The position numbers were made by a program, and so were the translations under genes. From NCBI RefSeq assembly GCF_020882245.1, contig NC_083597.1, positions 60,118,152 through 60,182,151 of the forward strand: 64,000 nt of DNA. Reading direction: 5' to 3'. The stretch's first letter is position 1; each line of letters begins with the position of its first letter. The notes below the pieces were generated by a model. It ran no database searches, was not told the DNA's origin, and saw only the letters and a program-made list of their open reading frames with translations. Shown piece by piece: positions 13,871 to 28,290 of this stretch. Source of the DNA: Rhopalosiphum padi (taxonomy: Eukaryota > Arthropoda > Insecta > Hemiptera > Aphididae).

Positions 13871-16800
13871 TGGACGGACGGGCAATAAGGAATAATTAAA
13901 CGATAATAAATAATTATTTATGTAAACAAGTTTTGATCAAAAACACAAAAAAATCAACTAGTGCCTACATTGGTATTTCATAATTTTTTTGTTGGTTATA
14001 AAACTAAAGTTCTTTGATTAGTTTCGACTTCCTATATTTATGTATTAAGAATTAAGATTGTTCCGAAAATTTCTACAGATTTCCACCAAACAGTATATAG
14101 TGCGGTTAACTGTATAAATAGGTACAACTATAGTCATGGTAAATAGATTTTCTATTTGTGGCCTTACAGAGGTCTAAAGTAAACAGATATAGAAAGTGGA
14201 GGAAAGCGGAAAACACTTATTGGGTGTGTGAAGAACCATGTAGAAAATAGTTCAACTTAAAGATAGAAGTTCAGTTTTACACCCAAACGAGAAAATGATG
14301 CGCACGCAACGGGACGACTACTGTCGTTACCACAAAACTCATATTTACTTAGTAGATAAAAAGAAAAAGATTGAAAAAATACACGTTCATATAGAAAAAA
14401 GGGAGTTGACCAAGTAAAAAGAATATACGCAATATAAGAACAGAAAAGTAAGAAAGGTAAGAAGGGATTGAATTCTGAGAGGATATTTGGACAATCTTAA
14501 TGCCCTCTTATCCTCTTGATCGTTTCTATATTGATATACCAATGGTCAACAAAAATAATGAAATAAAAGTCATTTCGTCGTTTTCTTACACGCCCTATTG
14601 TCATTTATCTGTAATACGATATTATCTTTACAAAATCTACTAAAATCAATAAATTCATTTTTCAAAATTATTGATGTATCAATAGGTATAAAAACAATTG
14701 GTATACATACATAACCGAATAATTTTTATATGTTTTAAGTTGACTCGTGAACTCCATATGGGGTAAATCCTACTGTGTACAAAATTGTTTTATTTTCCAG
14801 TATTTCAAGTTTTAAAATATCTGAAAAATTACTAAATTATTTTTTAATTTAATAATTCATTGTTGAAAATAACAACAAAAATTCTAATTGTATAAAAATA
14901 ATTTATATCTAAATAACTCCCATTATAACCCAATGAAAAAACCTACCTAACATATGCAAAGGACAACTTTTATTTAGTTTTAAATAATTTTTTTTATTAA
15001 TAAATAAATATATAATATATGATAAATATTATATTTGTAATAATAAATCGTTTTATTTATTATTTAAACATTATAAAAGAGCACTTAAATAAATTATCGA
15101 TTTCATAAGACTAATATATTATAATTTATAATTTATACTATACGTCATAAATTGGAAAAAAAAATAAAATATTTAAAATAAGTACCTATTCTAAACTCTT
15201 AGCAATTTGTCAATAAACTAAGTATCATTTCCTTTTATATTATAATAAATGTTCTTTTTGTTTGAAATTTTAATCCTAAAAGACAGTTTTTCGAATGACA
15301 ATCATGGGATTTCGTATCATTTATAACTTTGGAAAACGTCCTTTTAAAGCCCTCATTGTAATGAATCAGTTTTTATTCATTTGAATATAAGCATTAGTTA
15401 TTTTGAACACTTGTTCAACAGATTTTTTATGTCATTTATTTTCTGTTGTATTAGTGAATGACTATAAAACGAATTTCATTAAAACGTTATAAAATCGGTG
15501 AAAAATATAAAATGAAATACGCTAATAAAATCCTTTTTAAGTTAAATATAATGATAAACCATAAAAATCGCAATAAAAAACAAAACCAATTTGTTCCTGC
15601 GCGAAAAGAATCAATATAAATATCTACGTTTTCCAGATGGTAAAATTGGTTTTAATCAATATGTACAACATTTATCATAATTAGATTTTTATTTGTTATA
15701 AAATTACTTTTATTAGTCCTACAAACGTTATATTATAAATTAATAGGTTTATTATTTTACATAAACTAACATTGAGAGTGGAATTTTTTTCTGAAATTAA
15801 TATATTTAAACTAGATAGTATATTTTATAAAATTAAAAAATTGTCTGAAATTTAAAAAATTCAAGTTATAAATAATTTCAATATTAGATATTTCACCTGA
15901 ACTATCCTGAACTTCAGCTCAATAATTTTATCTAAGCTGAATAATCAGCTCAAGTTATATTTATTTTATATTGGCCGATAAAAAAAGGTTTCTACAGCCA
16001 CCCATGTATAATTCAAGTTCGTTCTGTTTTTCTTTGGAAAGACGCATAAAATGGAAAGATGAAACAAAATAATAATAACAATACAAAATCCAAATGCATA
16101 TATATATACACACACACATTACACATACCTGTATAGAAATTGACGTCGTAAAATGAAAAACAATTCCTTTTCTACCGTATTCAAATTTCACTGGGGACAA
16201 AATACGCAGAGCAAAAGAAGACGATTACATTTACCGAAAAATAAAATCTAACGATTGCCATGACGTCCGTTAGAAGAAGAAAAAGCCAATTTTAACAAAC
16301 CCGATATTGGAAATGAACATTTATTATATGTATTTTATCCAACAGGGAATCCTATTTAAATGGTTATATTTAGTATGTTGTTTGAGAGTTAAAGTAAAAG
16401 GGCGATATTATACCGGGAGTATGCATTATTTAAACCCAACTAAAATTGGGTGTATATTTTTGGTATAAATCACGAACAATTCATAAGGTAAAATAATTTA
16501 TGTATTACGTTCTACTTTCTAAGTAAATATAAACATGAGTTTAAATATACATACTGAGTACCCTTTGTGCTTAGATTAAAATAAATATAGTATATCATGA
16601 AATAGCTTACATCGAAATATATCAAAATAATTGTTTATCATTATTAATATCCAAATATGAAATAAGTAATATATATATATATATATATTGATCTGCAAAA
16701 GACTAAGTAATATTTATTTTTTCTTCAAAATATATAAAATAACTTAAAAAAAAAAAAAAAATGTTTTTTAAATGAACGATTTATATTATTTTATAGTTGT

Positions 16801-19800
16801 ATATAATGTAATAATTAATTGGAAAATTTAACTACAAAATGAACAAGGTACTTTTTTTAATCAGTCATAATTGAACTAATTAAGCTACCTATACTAATTT
16901 TTTCGTGTAAAATCAATCTCGTAACATAGACAAATTAAAGACAATTTTTAATTTATTTTGATGATGCAATTTGTATTATCGGTTTATTTTGAATTATTAA
17001 TTTTGTAAAGTAATTTATGTACTTGTATAATTACTTAAAAAATGCTACATTTTACATGTTTCAAAGATATTAAAAATATCACTTCACGAAATCGTCCAAA
17101 TTTCCAATAATCAAAAAATAATTAACTAAAAAAATAAAATAAAACTGTAATAGGTAGGTACAAGACAAAAGTATACGACAATTATTTTAATTTGAATTGA
17201 CTACAATGAATAAGTTACATACTTTTCTCTTAAATCAATAACAAAAAGTTACTTTATTATAAACCAGAAACTTATTAAATTACTTATTATGAACTAATAG
17301 CTATGATTAATATACATTATACAACAAATATGAAATCAATAATATATATAGTAATACTGAATAAAATTATGGATAAATTTCAAACTATTAGTTGGAGAAA
17401 GTTTTACAAATTAGCAGTTCACAACTTAATCTCCCCTAGAAGAAGAAAAAATGGTTTCATTTTAAATACCTTTAAACTTGTTATAGTTTTTTGTTTTGTT
17501 ACATCTGCTTTGCATTTTAATTAATAAAGTTTTAAACTTAGTTCGACAGTTTTTTGTTTTCACTTAAAAATATTATCAGACACACTTTTTAGTATTTATT
17601 ACACATCAAAAGTATCATATTTTACAGATAAACATACCAGTCAATTTTATTATCTTCACGTGTTTTTATAATTTGGTCCAAAATTGTAATAATTATAATA
17701 AAAACATTATATGAATTTTTAAAACCATCAATAGACTCAATATCAATGTCTCAACTAAAAACGCTTACTGTTATGGATTATTTTATTTTACCTAAGGGAC
17801 GATTTATGTATTCAAATTATTTATAATATACTATTATAACCACTCCACAGTTTAAAAAAATATATTAATGATAACAGTTTTTAAAGTCATTATAAATATG
17901 TTATCAGTCATTTCGTTAATTATAAAAATTATAATAAATATCTAACTACCTTAAAAAACGAAATTATTGATAACACATATTACCGTCAAAACGGGTTTAT
18001 GAGAAAATTGTGCACATTTTTAGTATGACAAATCAACAAAATATGAGATATAGAAATAAAAATAAATTATAAATGATTTCAATAAAACATTATTAATTAC
18101 TTTAACTATGAAATATATGAATAATGAAATGAATAACTTTAATTATAAGATTATAAGATTGTTTTAATTTATATTGTGTAACCTTTAAATAAAAAAAACT
18201 GTTTTTAAATTTTAATCTAAGTACTATCTTTTAATTTTTTTTTTTTTTTATTTCGTCTCATTTCTCTATCATACAAATCACAAAATCGTTTTGTGTGCTT
18301 AACTGTTCAGTAATACTACAAACACCTGTATGATTTAATATTTGAGACAAGAGCACTTTAACAACAATAAAGAATTGTTACTTCCATATAGTTATCACGT
18401 TTTCAGAAGTATAATTTACTTATTTTCTTTATTTTTTACCATTAAGTCGAATATCATAATCTCTAAGAAACGAAAAATGAATAAAAAATGATAGGTAATG
18501 CATAATAATACTTTTTTCATATGGATTTCTACGAAAAATACCTTTTATTTCAATACTTTTTTGAACCTTTTTAATTCTTTTATGCAAAACGTCAAATTTA
18601 TACCTACCTATTATATTCATCTTAAAATATATAACTCGTAATAATTTATTATGTATTGTATTGATAATAGATGAAAATTTGATAAATGTCAAAATTCATA
18701 TGAAGGTCCACTCATTGTTATTATATAATTATCTTTGAATACTATCGGGAAGTAGATAAATAAACCGAAAACAGAACTTTCCTTTATGCGCTGATGTTTG
18801 CTTTGGCAAAATATGATAACAGTGAAATAGATTATGCTATGTAAGGAAATCGAAGTTTACTTGCAAGAACATCAAATATTGAAGTACAATGTGTCCCCAA
18901 TAAAAAAAGGTTTACTTTTGAAAGATGAACTGAAATAATTGATCGGTTTCGCCATCCACTTTATGTCATCTTTTCTCTTATACAAAATATGATAAATTAT
19001 ATTTGAAACCCAGAAAATAATCTGATCAAACTTCAGTGTTCTCAAAATAGTATAATATATGCAATATGCATTCAACACATTATTATTTATTATAAAGTAG
19101 CAATGTCTTATTTTATTTTTTTTAATAAGCGTAAATAAATAAAAACTAAACATAAAATGATATTATGATTCTTAAAATTTATTTATTAATTTGTTACAAC
19201 GTTAACAGGATACTTTTAGTATTAATATATTATGCACGAATACGTTTAACAGGAAAAATGAAACGCAGTTGTCGTTCATTTTAGATTAGTGAACATTCTT
19301 AGTAAGGAATAATCCCTGATATTCCGAAAAGCGAGTTTTATCCCCGTCGTTTTCAAGCGTAAGTAATATATGATGGAGATGATTCATGCTGTAACTTGTA
19401 GTTTTGTATAAGATATAAAAACAAATTATATAACAAAATCCATATGTAAAACAACATTTCACCGTCCGATTTATACGCGCATATACACAGCCGATAACCG
19501 ATCAGAAAAAAAAATTGTGTTAAAAGCGTGAAAAAAACATTTCGATGGTACTTATCTTTTGACAAAACATATTCTGATGGAAATTTGGCTTTGAAAAGCT
19601 TTTAAGATTAGGGCAATCTTCGTTTTAAAAATACTTTTTCATGCATATCGTTTAATATGGTAAATTATTCACAAAAAACGAGTTTTAAATCATTTTTTTA
19701 TTCAATTATTTTTTTAACTATAACGAGAACCGTTATGATAATAATATGTAAGCATATTCGATTATGTTAGATAACTACGTACACACATATAATTTATCAA

Positions 19801-22800
19801 ATCGAAAATCACCGTTTTCATTCATTAGTGACTCTGCAATGGGGATCGTGTTGATAATAATTCACGAGCTTTTCATTTTGTTCCTGTTGTTTGGGATTAA
19901 GCGTAGAAATCTCGCGGTAACGATCGGTGCAAACGGATAGACCTTTTTTCACACACGCGTTCCTGTTAGCCGTATTATAACAATAATAAAACGACAACTG
20001 GAATTTTATTTACACCAGACCCATACCGAACGATGAGAAACATTGCACGATATTGATTTCTGACTATACGAGTGACAACTAGAATTTATACACGTGTATC
20101 TTTTTCAAAAATCTATTTAATATATCCCTTCTTGCAACTAAAATTACAAAAATAAAAACAAAAAAAAAAAAAAGACCCAGAGTGAAAGGAAATGAACAAA
20201 ACGTTACACTTAATACGAAACGAACGTTTATATTGTATATGGCTCCGCGCACGAGAACATATTCTCGCTCGATTTTATACTTCAATTAAAATTCCTACTA
20301 TATTCACCATAGTCGAGTGAAAACAAAAACAATAAACAATCGGTACTCGTATGATTTTTTTTGTTTTTTGAAACCTCCCATTCTAAGTATAGAAAACGTC
20401 AACTCCCACCCGACAATATAGCGAACAAAACACTCATGCGGTTATCTCAACATTCGACATAAAAACATAAAAAAAAAAAACTATTTTTACATATTGTTAT
20501 TTATTACACAAATCGTTCAAATGGGTATACATTTTTGTATTTTTTTTATGTTATATATATATATATATATATATAATATTATAAAGGTACCTATATAACA
20601 AAAAACGATATAAAAGAACTAACCTATATGTATAACAAAATATGTAAAGGGCTTAATAATAACTTCACAAAAAATATTTTTTAACTCAATATTTTGATAT
20701 TGTTTATGAATATTAATTATTATTAAATATTAATATTAATCATAAAAGTGGCTTATTTTGATTTCCCCGGTGGCTTAGACAAACTTCATGTCTATAAGGT
20801 TTCCTAAATCACAAACTCAAACGTGGCTTATGCTGCTATAAAATTAACTGTAGATTTTCCCCACATTAAACATTTTCCACATGAGCCTTAAATTAATTTT
20901 AAGAAAATCAAACATTCAGCGATAATTTAATAATGACATTACAACGATCTAAACTGCTAATATTTCCTTCATTAAATGTTTCAATTTTTTTTTTTATATA
21001 TTATATTTGAGCATTATTGTTTAAATATAATATACATTAAAAGGAAATCGATATACTAGCAAGTCTTAAACGATAATTATACATTTATTATTTATTTGTA
21101 ATTATAAACAAAATTTAAGATCAAAATCTGAGTTTGAAATAATGTTTTATATCGCCTTAGTAATGCTACTACGTAGGTAGTACTTTATAGAATTATTTCA
21201 TCTCATATTTCTTACGTTTCCATATTTAACCATCATTGATAATTCAGGCAAAGTTTATCAAACGTGGGATTATAATAAAAATGATTTTCCTACCGTTAAA
21301 TTATACAATTCTAAAACTTAAAGCCATGAATAACATATTTACAATTATAATTCATTCTTGTATGTTAATAATACATTTTATAGCTGAAATATAACTGCGA
21401 TACGAATAATAATAATATGATACATTTGTGTATTGTATTCTGTAGTAAATATAATATGTACCCATTAAAAAGTTGTTCTATCCTAAGGGTGTTTTAACAT
21501 TTCTTTCGTTATCGAAAAGACGAAAACCTAACGTTATTAGACTTTTAGTTAAAATAAATACTTAATAATTTATGATAAGATAATTATAGAATATGTTTAT
21601 TTTTTTAATATGATATTATTTACAAATTTTTGGGATACAATTGTATGATAACTCAAAAATTTTAAATTTATAATATTGACATTTTAATAAACAATACTGA
21701 AATATATTTATTCTAATAACGATTTATTTACAACAGATAATAGTATTAACTAGCATAATATTATTAACATACAAAATTACATGAATTATCTGTATAACGT
21801 GTAACACAAATAATTAATATCAAAATATGGTAAATTAAATATTATGAATACGATAAAATTGTACCTAATTTTTTCATAATTTTAACGATAATGTCATATT
21901 TAATATATAATATATCTATATTATACGTGGAGTATCTGCTATGTACGCATGAACTGAAAAAATAATAACCCTATCAAATTCACTAGTATTTTTCCAAAGT
22001 ACCATTACTAGCAGGTTGAAAAGTCAATAGTTATAAAATATAATTCATGGTCAAGTGGTTCAAGTAATAATTTTCACATATAGTTTTAGTTTTACAACAG
22101 AAAACAATTTCAACGCACTCAGAGACCACATAGTTTTTTTTTTGATTACAGTAATTATTTTGAAAAGTTTAGCCCTTCCTTAAGGCATTAAATTAAGACA
22201 AAAGCAAGTTTAAGACTACAAGAAAATAACTATATCATAAATTTTATCCGGTTTGGAAGTAAATGAGAATTATATAATATCTTCAACCTTGTAGACGTAA
22301 TAGTATAATTTTTATTAAAGCACGACCAAACTAACAAATATTCATTATGTCATTACAATTTATAAGGTTTTTATTTATAACTTAATTGCTTAATCAAGCA
22401 TTTATAATAAACAAAAATCACAAACGCAAAAAAAAACTAAGAAAAACATAATTTATTAAAAAATAAAAACAATACTTAAATGATTTATATTTAAAATATA
22501 CAAGTACTTACTATAATCAAATATATGATAAATAATTTGATATATTCACTTGATATTGAAAACTATGATTTAAAAAAACATATAAATTTAATCAACAAAA
22601 ATGAATATTATATTATATTATTCTATTCAATATTAATATTATTTAATAATATATTGTTTCTTTTGTAATTCATTATTTCTTATTCAATTAAGCTACTTAA
22701 AATTTAACTTACGATCGAAACAATTTTCACAAATACCTATTATAAATAATTATCCTAACTGTTATCTTTTGTTATAATTTTAGAAATATACTAAATTATA

Positions 22801-25800
22801 CTTTAATTTATAAGACTCATTTGATAAAATTTGAAATACTTTTTTTTAGTCATAGGAATTCTTTTAGTTTAAATTCCACGTATCTAAATCACAAAATATT
22901 AATCAAAATTAAATTCATTGGAAATATTTTTAAAATAACCATAATTAAGTATTGATGAAAAAATGGAAATAAGAAAGTTAGGTAGTAACAAAGAAAAACA
23001 AAATATTGTCATCCTTGTAAAAAGGTTGGCACAATCATTGGATAGTGTTCAACGTGTTTTTTGGTATCATATTTTTTATTTGCACTGTAGTCACGTAAGT
23101 AGAATATCCCTCAGTCTGTTTTTATCTCACTCGCTCGCTTTACTAGACTACAAAATATATAATATATATAAATAGAAATGTGGATAATAAATAACAGGTT
23201 TGTCATGTGTAAAAATACAAATGGAATACATACAGGGTTTCTTAAGAAATCGCAAGCGCTATTAGCACTATTTCTTCTTTACACTTGCAAATTTTTATAT
23301 TTCAAATACAAAGTTGTAATATATAATTTAATTAATTTTTTGAAACACGAATTTACAATTTTTTTTTTAATAATTTAACCAACACATTAAAAAAAACAAC
23401 ACCATGGTACTTGTGAAAAGCTAATACTTAGCAAAAGAAAACGGATAAAAATTATACATTCTATGCTGGATATACATTTTAATAAAATAATAACGAAAAT
23501 AATTACAATTTATAAAATTAACGCTACTCTCTCAAAGCATACCCTATACGTACACGCACAAATGCGGTAGCAAGGGACAGACATATTTCCTGCGTTTGAC
23601 TACTTCCTCGCCGCCACAAAAAGATAAATGACACTAAGAAAATGAAAGGATAGAAGAAAATATTCTTTTTCCTCTGCAATACCCTTTCTCTGACGTTTTT
23701 CCACATCACAAACATCGGTTCATACTATCAATATCTGCGTACATGACTTATTTTGATGTTTTTTTTTTCTTCTAATAACATTGAATCTTTGGATTTTTAG
23801 AATTCTCAAGTGTTTAATCTCTAAGATAGTTGACGAATTTGTAATATTTACTAATATATTATAATATAATTACTAAATGTGTACCTACATTGATTATTAC
23901 CTGCAGAATATTTTATATTATATTCACTAATAATATTGAATTAAGTATCAAAGGTTTTATTTTCAACAGTGAGTATTATAATTCAAATAATAACTATATT
24001 GATAAACTATAACAATAAAAATGTTATTTTCACAAAAATTATTTTCCTACTATATAAATTATTATTATGTACCAACTAGCTGAAAATTTGATAATAATAT
24101 ATTTTAAAATTACCAAAACTTTAGGTTGATAGAACGATAATCATTATAACATGTAATATGCTTTATATATACATATTTTTTATATATATATATTCAAAGC
24201 TTTATCTCTCCCATGGTATTATACACAATCGATAAACATAGCTTTGCCATAAATAGCAGGTATATTGGCACAAGAAGGCGTCTCGTCCGCCGCACTGCAC
24301 CAATATAAATCAAATATTATGATGGTATAAAAAATATTACATTCGTATGTATAAGTCATTTCCAAATACAATATCAAACAAAAAACCAGAGAACAATAAC
24401 ATCAATCAATAGAAACAAATCATATTTCAACAGACAAATGTAATATATATTTAGATTAAAATTAACTCTAAATAAATATTTGTCATTTGTATACTTAAAA
24501 TAAAATAATTATACTAATTGTTGACTATTAATACGATTTAGTTTTTACTATAAACAGGTATTTAATAGATAGAAAAAATTATACAAAATTTAGTGTTTGA
24601 TATTATATTATAATCATATTATTGTTTCTGAATTATACAAATTATAATAGTGTAAAAAAGTATAAAAATCTATATTTAATTTCAAATTAATGAACTTTGC
24701 ATCAACGTAAAATTAATATCACTCACGACAAAACTTCAAGTTAGTTACTCCGTAAGTGATTAAATTTGAATTACCCCTTTCTAAAAGATTTACGTCGATA
24801 TTTTCAATCGTATTCATTAATACGCGCGTACGGGATTAATGGAACATGTAATGAGTGTTCGAGTAAACAAATTAAAGAGAAATGCTTTAAGAATGTTTTT
24901 AATAAAACAATTTACCAACACCTGCGTGGCTGATCCATTTAAATTAGTCGAAGTTATGGTGAAATTAACAGGCTGACTGTTATAAGTTCGTACAATAGTT
25001 TCATTCTGCGATCGATCGTCGCAAGTTTGATTGCAACTTTTCACATTCCGTGGAGACTGGAGATTATTGTTGACATGAAATTTAGTAGTCTCGTCTGAAG
25101 CTCTGGATCATCCAAAAAACCTAAATTGAAAACCGCCTAGTCTGGGGAATTTCGCTAATGTTCAAGAAAACCCATCCACGGGATAAAAATATTTATAGTC
25201 CAATGTACAATTTGTCCAACGTCCCCGCTGGTTATAAATGTTTTTCTTTACGGGTCAACCGCTTTTAATTGGTAGATTTAAATTTATTATCTTTGCGACA
25301 GAATTCTCTCAGACCTTCTCTTGCCTTTTGGCTTATAATTATCATTATAGTATATAATATATATACATGTACATTATTATTTTCAGTGATTCGTCGCGGC
25401 CACAGAGCCGTGTTGTGTCTGTTTTAGTACATTTGTTTTTATTTTCCATAAAGCTCTAAATAATATCCTTACACCAATTAAAAAGCTACAGCGATAACGC
25501 TGAAAACTCCGTCGTTTTTAAATCACTTACTAGTAAAATAAATAACTTATTAGCCTGTAATTATATAAAAAAAAAAAAAAGTTATAATAGTAGAAAACAG
25601 CGTCTATTATTATATACTATATATAATAATAAATAACTCAATGAGTACTTTAAATGAAAAGTATCTATTTAAGCTTTATCTTCCAATACAAAATATTGAA
25701 TAGATTCATTGAACGGCGTTATTTTAAACTTGCTTAATTCATACACATTTTTAATACTTGTTTATAAATATATTATATATTACAAGTATCCTTATCAAGT

Positions 25801-27859
25801 ACCTATTAAATAATATAAACTTAAAAAGTAGTCCATACACTTTATGTGCACACTAATGCTTATAGTATTATACTCTCCATAGTCTTGTTATAAAAAAATC
25901 GAATTATCAATCTATTGTGTTGACCTAGAATAAAATTTCAAGGAGTAATGCGCTACTATCTACTCAACCTATCATAATTTAGCCTGATTAATATTGTTTC
26001 ATGAGGGTGAAGTTTTATTTTTTTTTCTATTCATAACTAGAAATTAATAACTTGATTATCGGAGAAACATAATACGTTGCAGATGATTTTTGTTGAATAC
26101 AACTTGTAATATTAAACAATAGTAGATTAAGATAAATCCACCAAGGAGTGAATTAACTTATAATTTAGTTTTTGCTGAAACAGTATAGTCAATGTATTTT
26201 TATTATATTCCTAGATAGAAATTTAACTGTTGATTAAACTATATGAATAATAATAATACAAAATATCCATTTAAATAGTATAGTACTAAATATTAAAATA
26301 AACTAGTTTTGCTACTAAACCATTATTTACAAAATATACATTAATATGTTTATAATTATTTATTTATTTAACTATTTATTTTTTTATATTACTATTTATA
26401 GTTCACATTTTTAAATTAAATATATATTTTCAATTCAAAAAAAATCATAACTATAAAATAATATAAATATTTTTTAAGAAATTTTTGGATTAATTAAAAC
26501 ATAAGTATATATTTAAACAGTTCGTAAGTAGGTTCTAAATATATATTAATTTTTAGGTATAAATGATTTAATTTAATTAATATTGAACCTAGTACTTAAT
26601 AGTTAATAACTTATCACTATACTATAGATGTCTCCTGAAAATCCTTAGATGGTCAGATTCATCATTAGGAATCACACCTTTACCGAACATTATTGGAACA
26701 ATATTCCATTGTTATTGGCATGAATATTTTCACAGAATATTAGTATACTATGATATAATTTTAAGAATATTTTGGCTCTTTTTGCGTTGTTTATACATTA
26801 TTTTGAGCTTTTTAAAAAATTTTGACTTGTTTTTTTTATATATATATATAAAGTATACTTAATACATTTTTTATTTCTGTATAAAAAAAGCTTAAAATTA
26901 ATATACAATGATTTTCATATTTTTTTCTTACAACATTTAAAAAATATGATAATTCATAGTCACTGTTTTTTATTATGAACGTTTGAAATCACGAACATTT
27001 GTAAATTATTTTGTAGTTAAAAATGCATAACATTTTTAATTTGAACCTAAGGCTTGTACATTTTATACAAGATTCCTCATAAGTTTTTATTACTGAAATT
27101 ATAAAAAAAAAATGTTAAACGTAAAACCACATTTATTTTTATAAGCGGTTTTTTTTTTTTTTTTGGTCACCTAACGTAGAGAAGTTAGCTGTAATTTTTT
27201 TTTAATTTTAATTTTTATATACAAAGGGATATGCATGAACAAATCGGGTATAAAAATAAACAATTTTTTTTTAATTATACAATTATTTGTAACCTTAATT
27301 AAAAAATTACGTCCCATGAATAAAAGCCTGTTCAAATCTAATGTTATTCCATATTCCATGAATATTTTAAAATATAATTTTTGAAAAAAATGATTTTACT
27401 AAACAGCCACAAGTCACAGCAACAGATGATAAAATAGTATTTTTAGATTGAAGTAAACTTAAAATTAAGAAAAATTAAAAACTAGTGTTTGGTTCTCAAG
27501 GAGCTGAGATAGCCAATTAATAAAATATAAAATTATTTTAAATATTTTAAAAGTTATAAATTATTATTTTTCATAAAGTAATTAAATATTTATGTAAGTT
27601 TCAAAGTTTAAGCAGGAGTTGGGAAGATGATACGTATTTTATATTAGTAGACGAAGAAGAGACGGGTAGAGAACAAACACTCGGTCAGATACTACGTATT
27701 ATTATAGGTATAATATTGCACATAAAACGTCGTAAATAATACATTTATTATTTTTCGGCGATTTCTTCTCAATACAGAACACACATTTAGTGATATCGCC
27801 ATGTTTATATTATATTACATTTTGTTTTGTATCTTAATAGAACTCTTATTTTGATACAG
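13871..27859. other. AT-rich non-coding sequence
   Basis: Fourteen kilobases without a recognisable gene. There are (AT)n runs near 16672 and at about 20552-20575, T and A homopolymers, and mildly GC-richer patches near 19860-20060, 24280-24300 and 25040-25260. The open frames are short, hydrophobic and rich in F, I, K, N and Y, as expected by chance in AT-rich DNA. Confidence 0.6.
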
Positions 27860-28290
27860 CGTGTGTGCGTGAGGCTGCTCCTCGACACCGCACCACCGTA
27901 TACCAATATTCGGATCCCGAGAAAGCAAAAACTAATAAAGTCCCAAAAGTAGTAGCAATAACAAACATGGCGCGTTTTCGTTATCATTTTAGTCACGTTC
28001 AAATCGAACGTTACGGGTCGGACGGGCTGGCGGCATCCGGTCGCTCCGGCCCGGTCCTGCTCTTTTATCTACTTGTAGTGGTTTGTCAAGGGGTCAGCTA
28101 CTGATGCCAATCGACCGGGTCTATATGGAAAACCCGACGGCGTAGTCCGGTGTAATTGTTGTCCTTTGACATTTTCATTTCAGACATCGTCGACACGACA
28201 TCTCGTGTATAAATGCTATTCAAACGCAGTGCAATGCACTGTGGTCTGAGAGTAGAGCTCATAATATAATGTGCATTATAATGTGAGCAT
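27860..28290. promoter_or_regulatory. GC-rich island around candidate exon 1
   Basis: CpG-bearing sequence (for example GGTCGGACGGGCTGGCGGCATC split across 28016-28038 and TCGTCGACACGACATCTCG near 28188) covers the candidate start codon and about 200 bp after it. It sits in otherwise AT-rich DNA, as expected of a promoter-proximal or first-exon region. An (AT)n run follows at 28326-28345. No TATA box can be called with confidence in DNA this AT-rich. Confidence 0.3.
27967..28089 (+). CDS. Candidate exon 1: start codon and signal peptide of the nAChR alpha6 gene (phase conflict)
   Basis: An ATG in a good insect context (ACAAACATGG) opens a 45-codon frame that ends in a TGA at 28102-28104. It runs from MARFRYHF through a polar stretch to the hydrophobic core GPVLLFYLLVVVCQG, which looks like a secretory signal peptide and resembles the end of the Dalpha6 leader, which also ends in CQG. 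It lies in a GC-rich island about 2.6 kb upstream of exon 2 on the same strand. The problem is the splice: the only GT near the end follows CAAGGG and leaves phase 0, whereas exon 2 needs phase 1. An exon ending after CAAG would fit the phase but would leave GG instead of GT. A missing micro-exon, a sequence error or a different true exon 1 are all possible. The end coordinate is therefore approximate. Confidence 0.35.

Noticed and set aside
24817..25044. Minus-strand 75-codon frame with an extracellular-looking composition
   Set aside because: No recognisable domain, no splice-site support and no neighbours.
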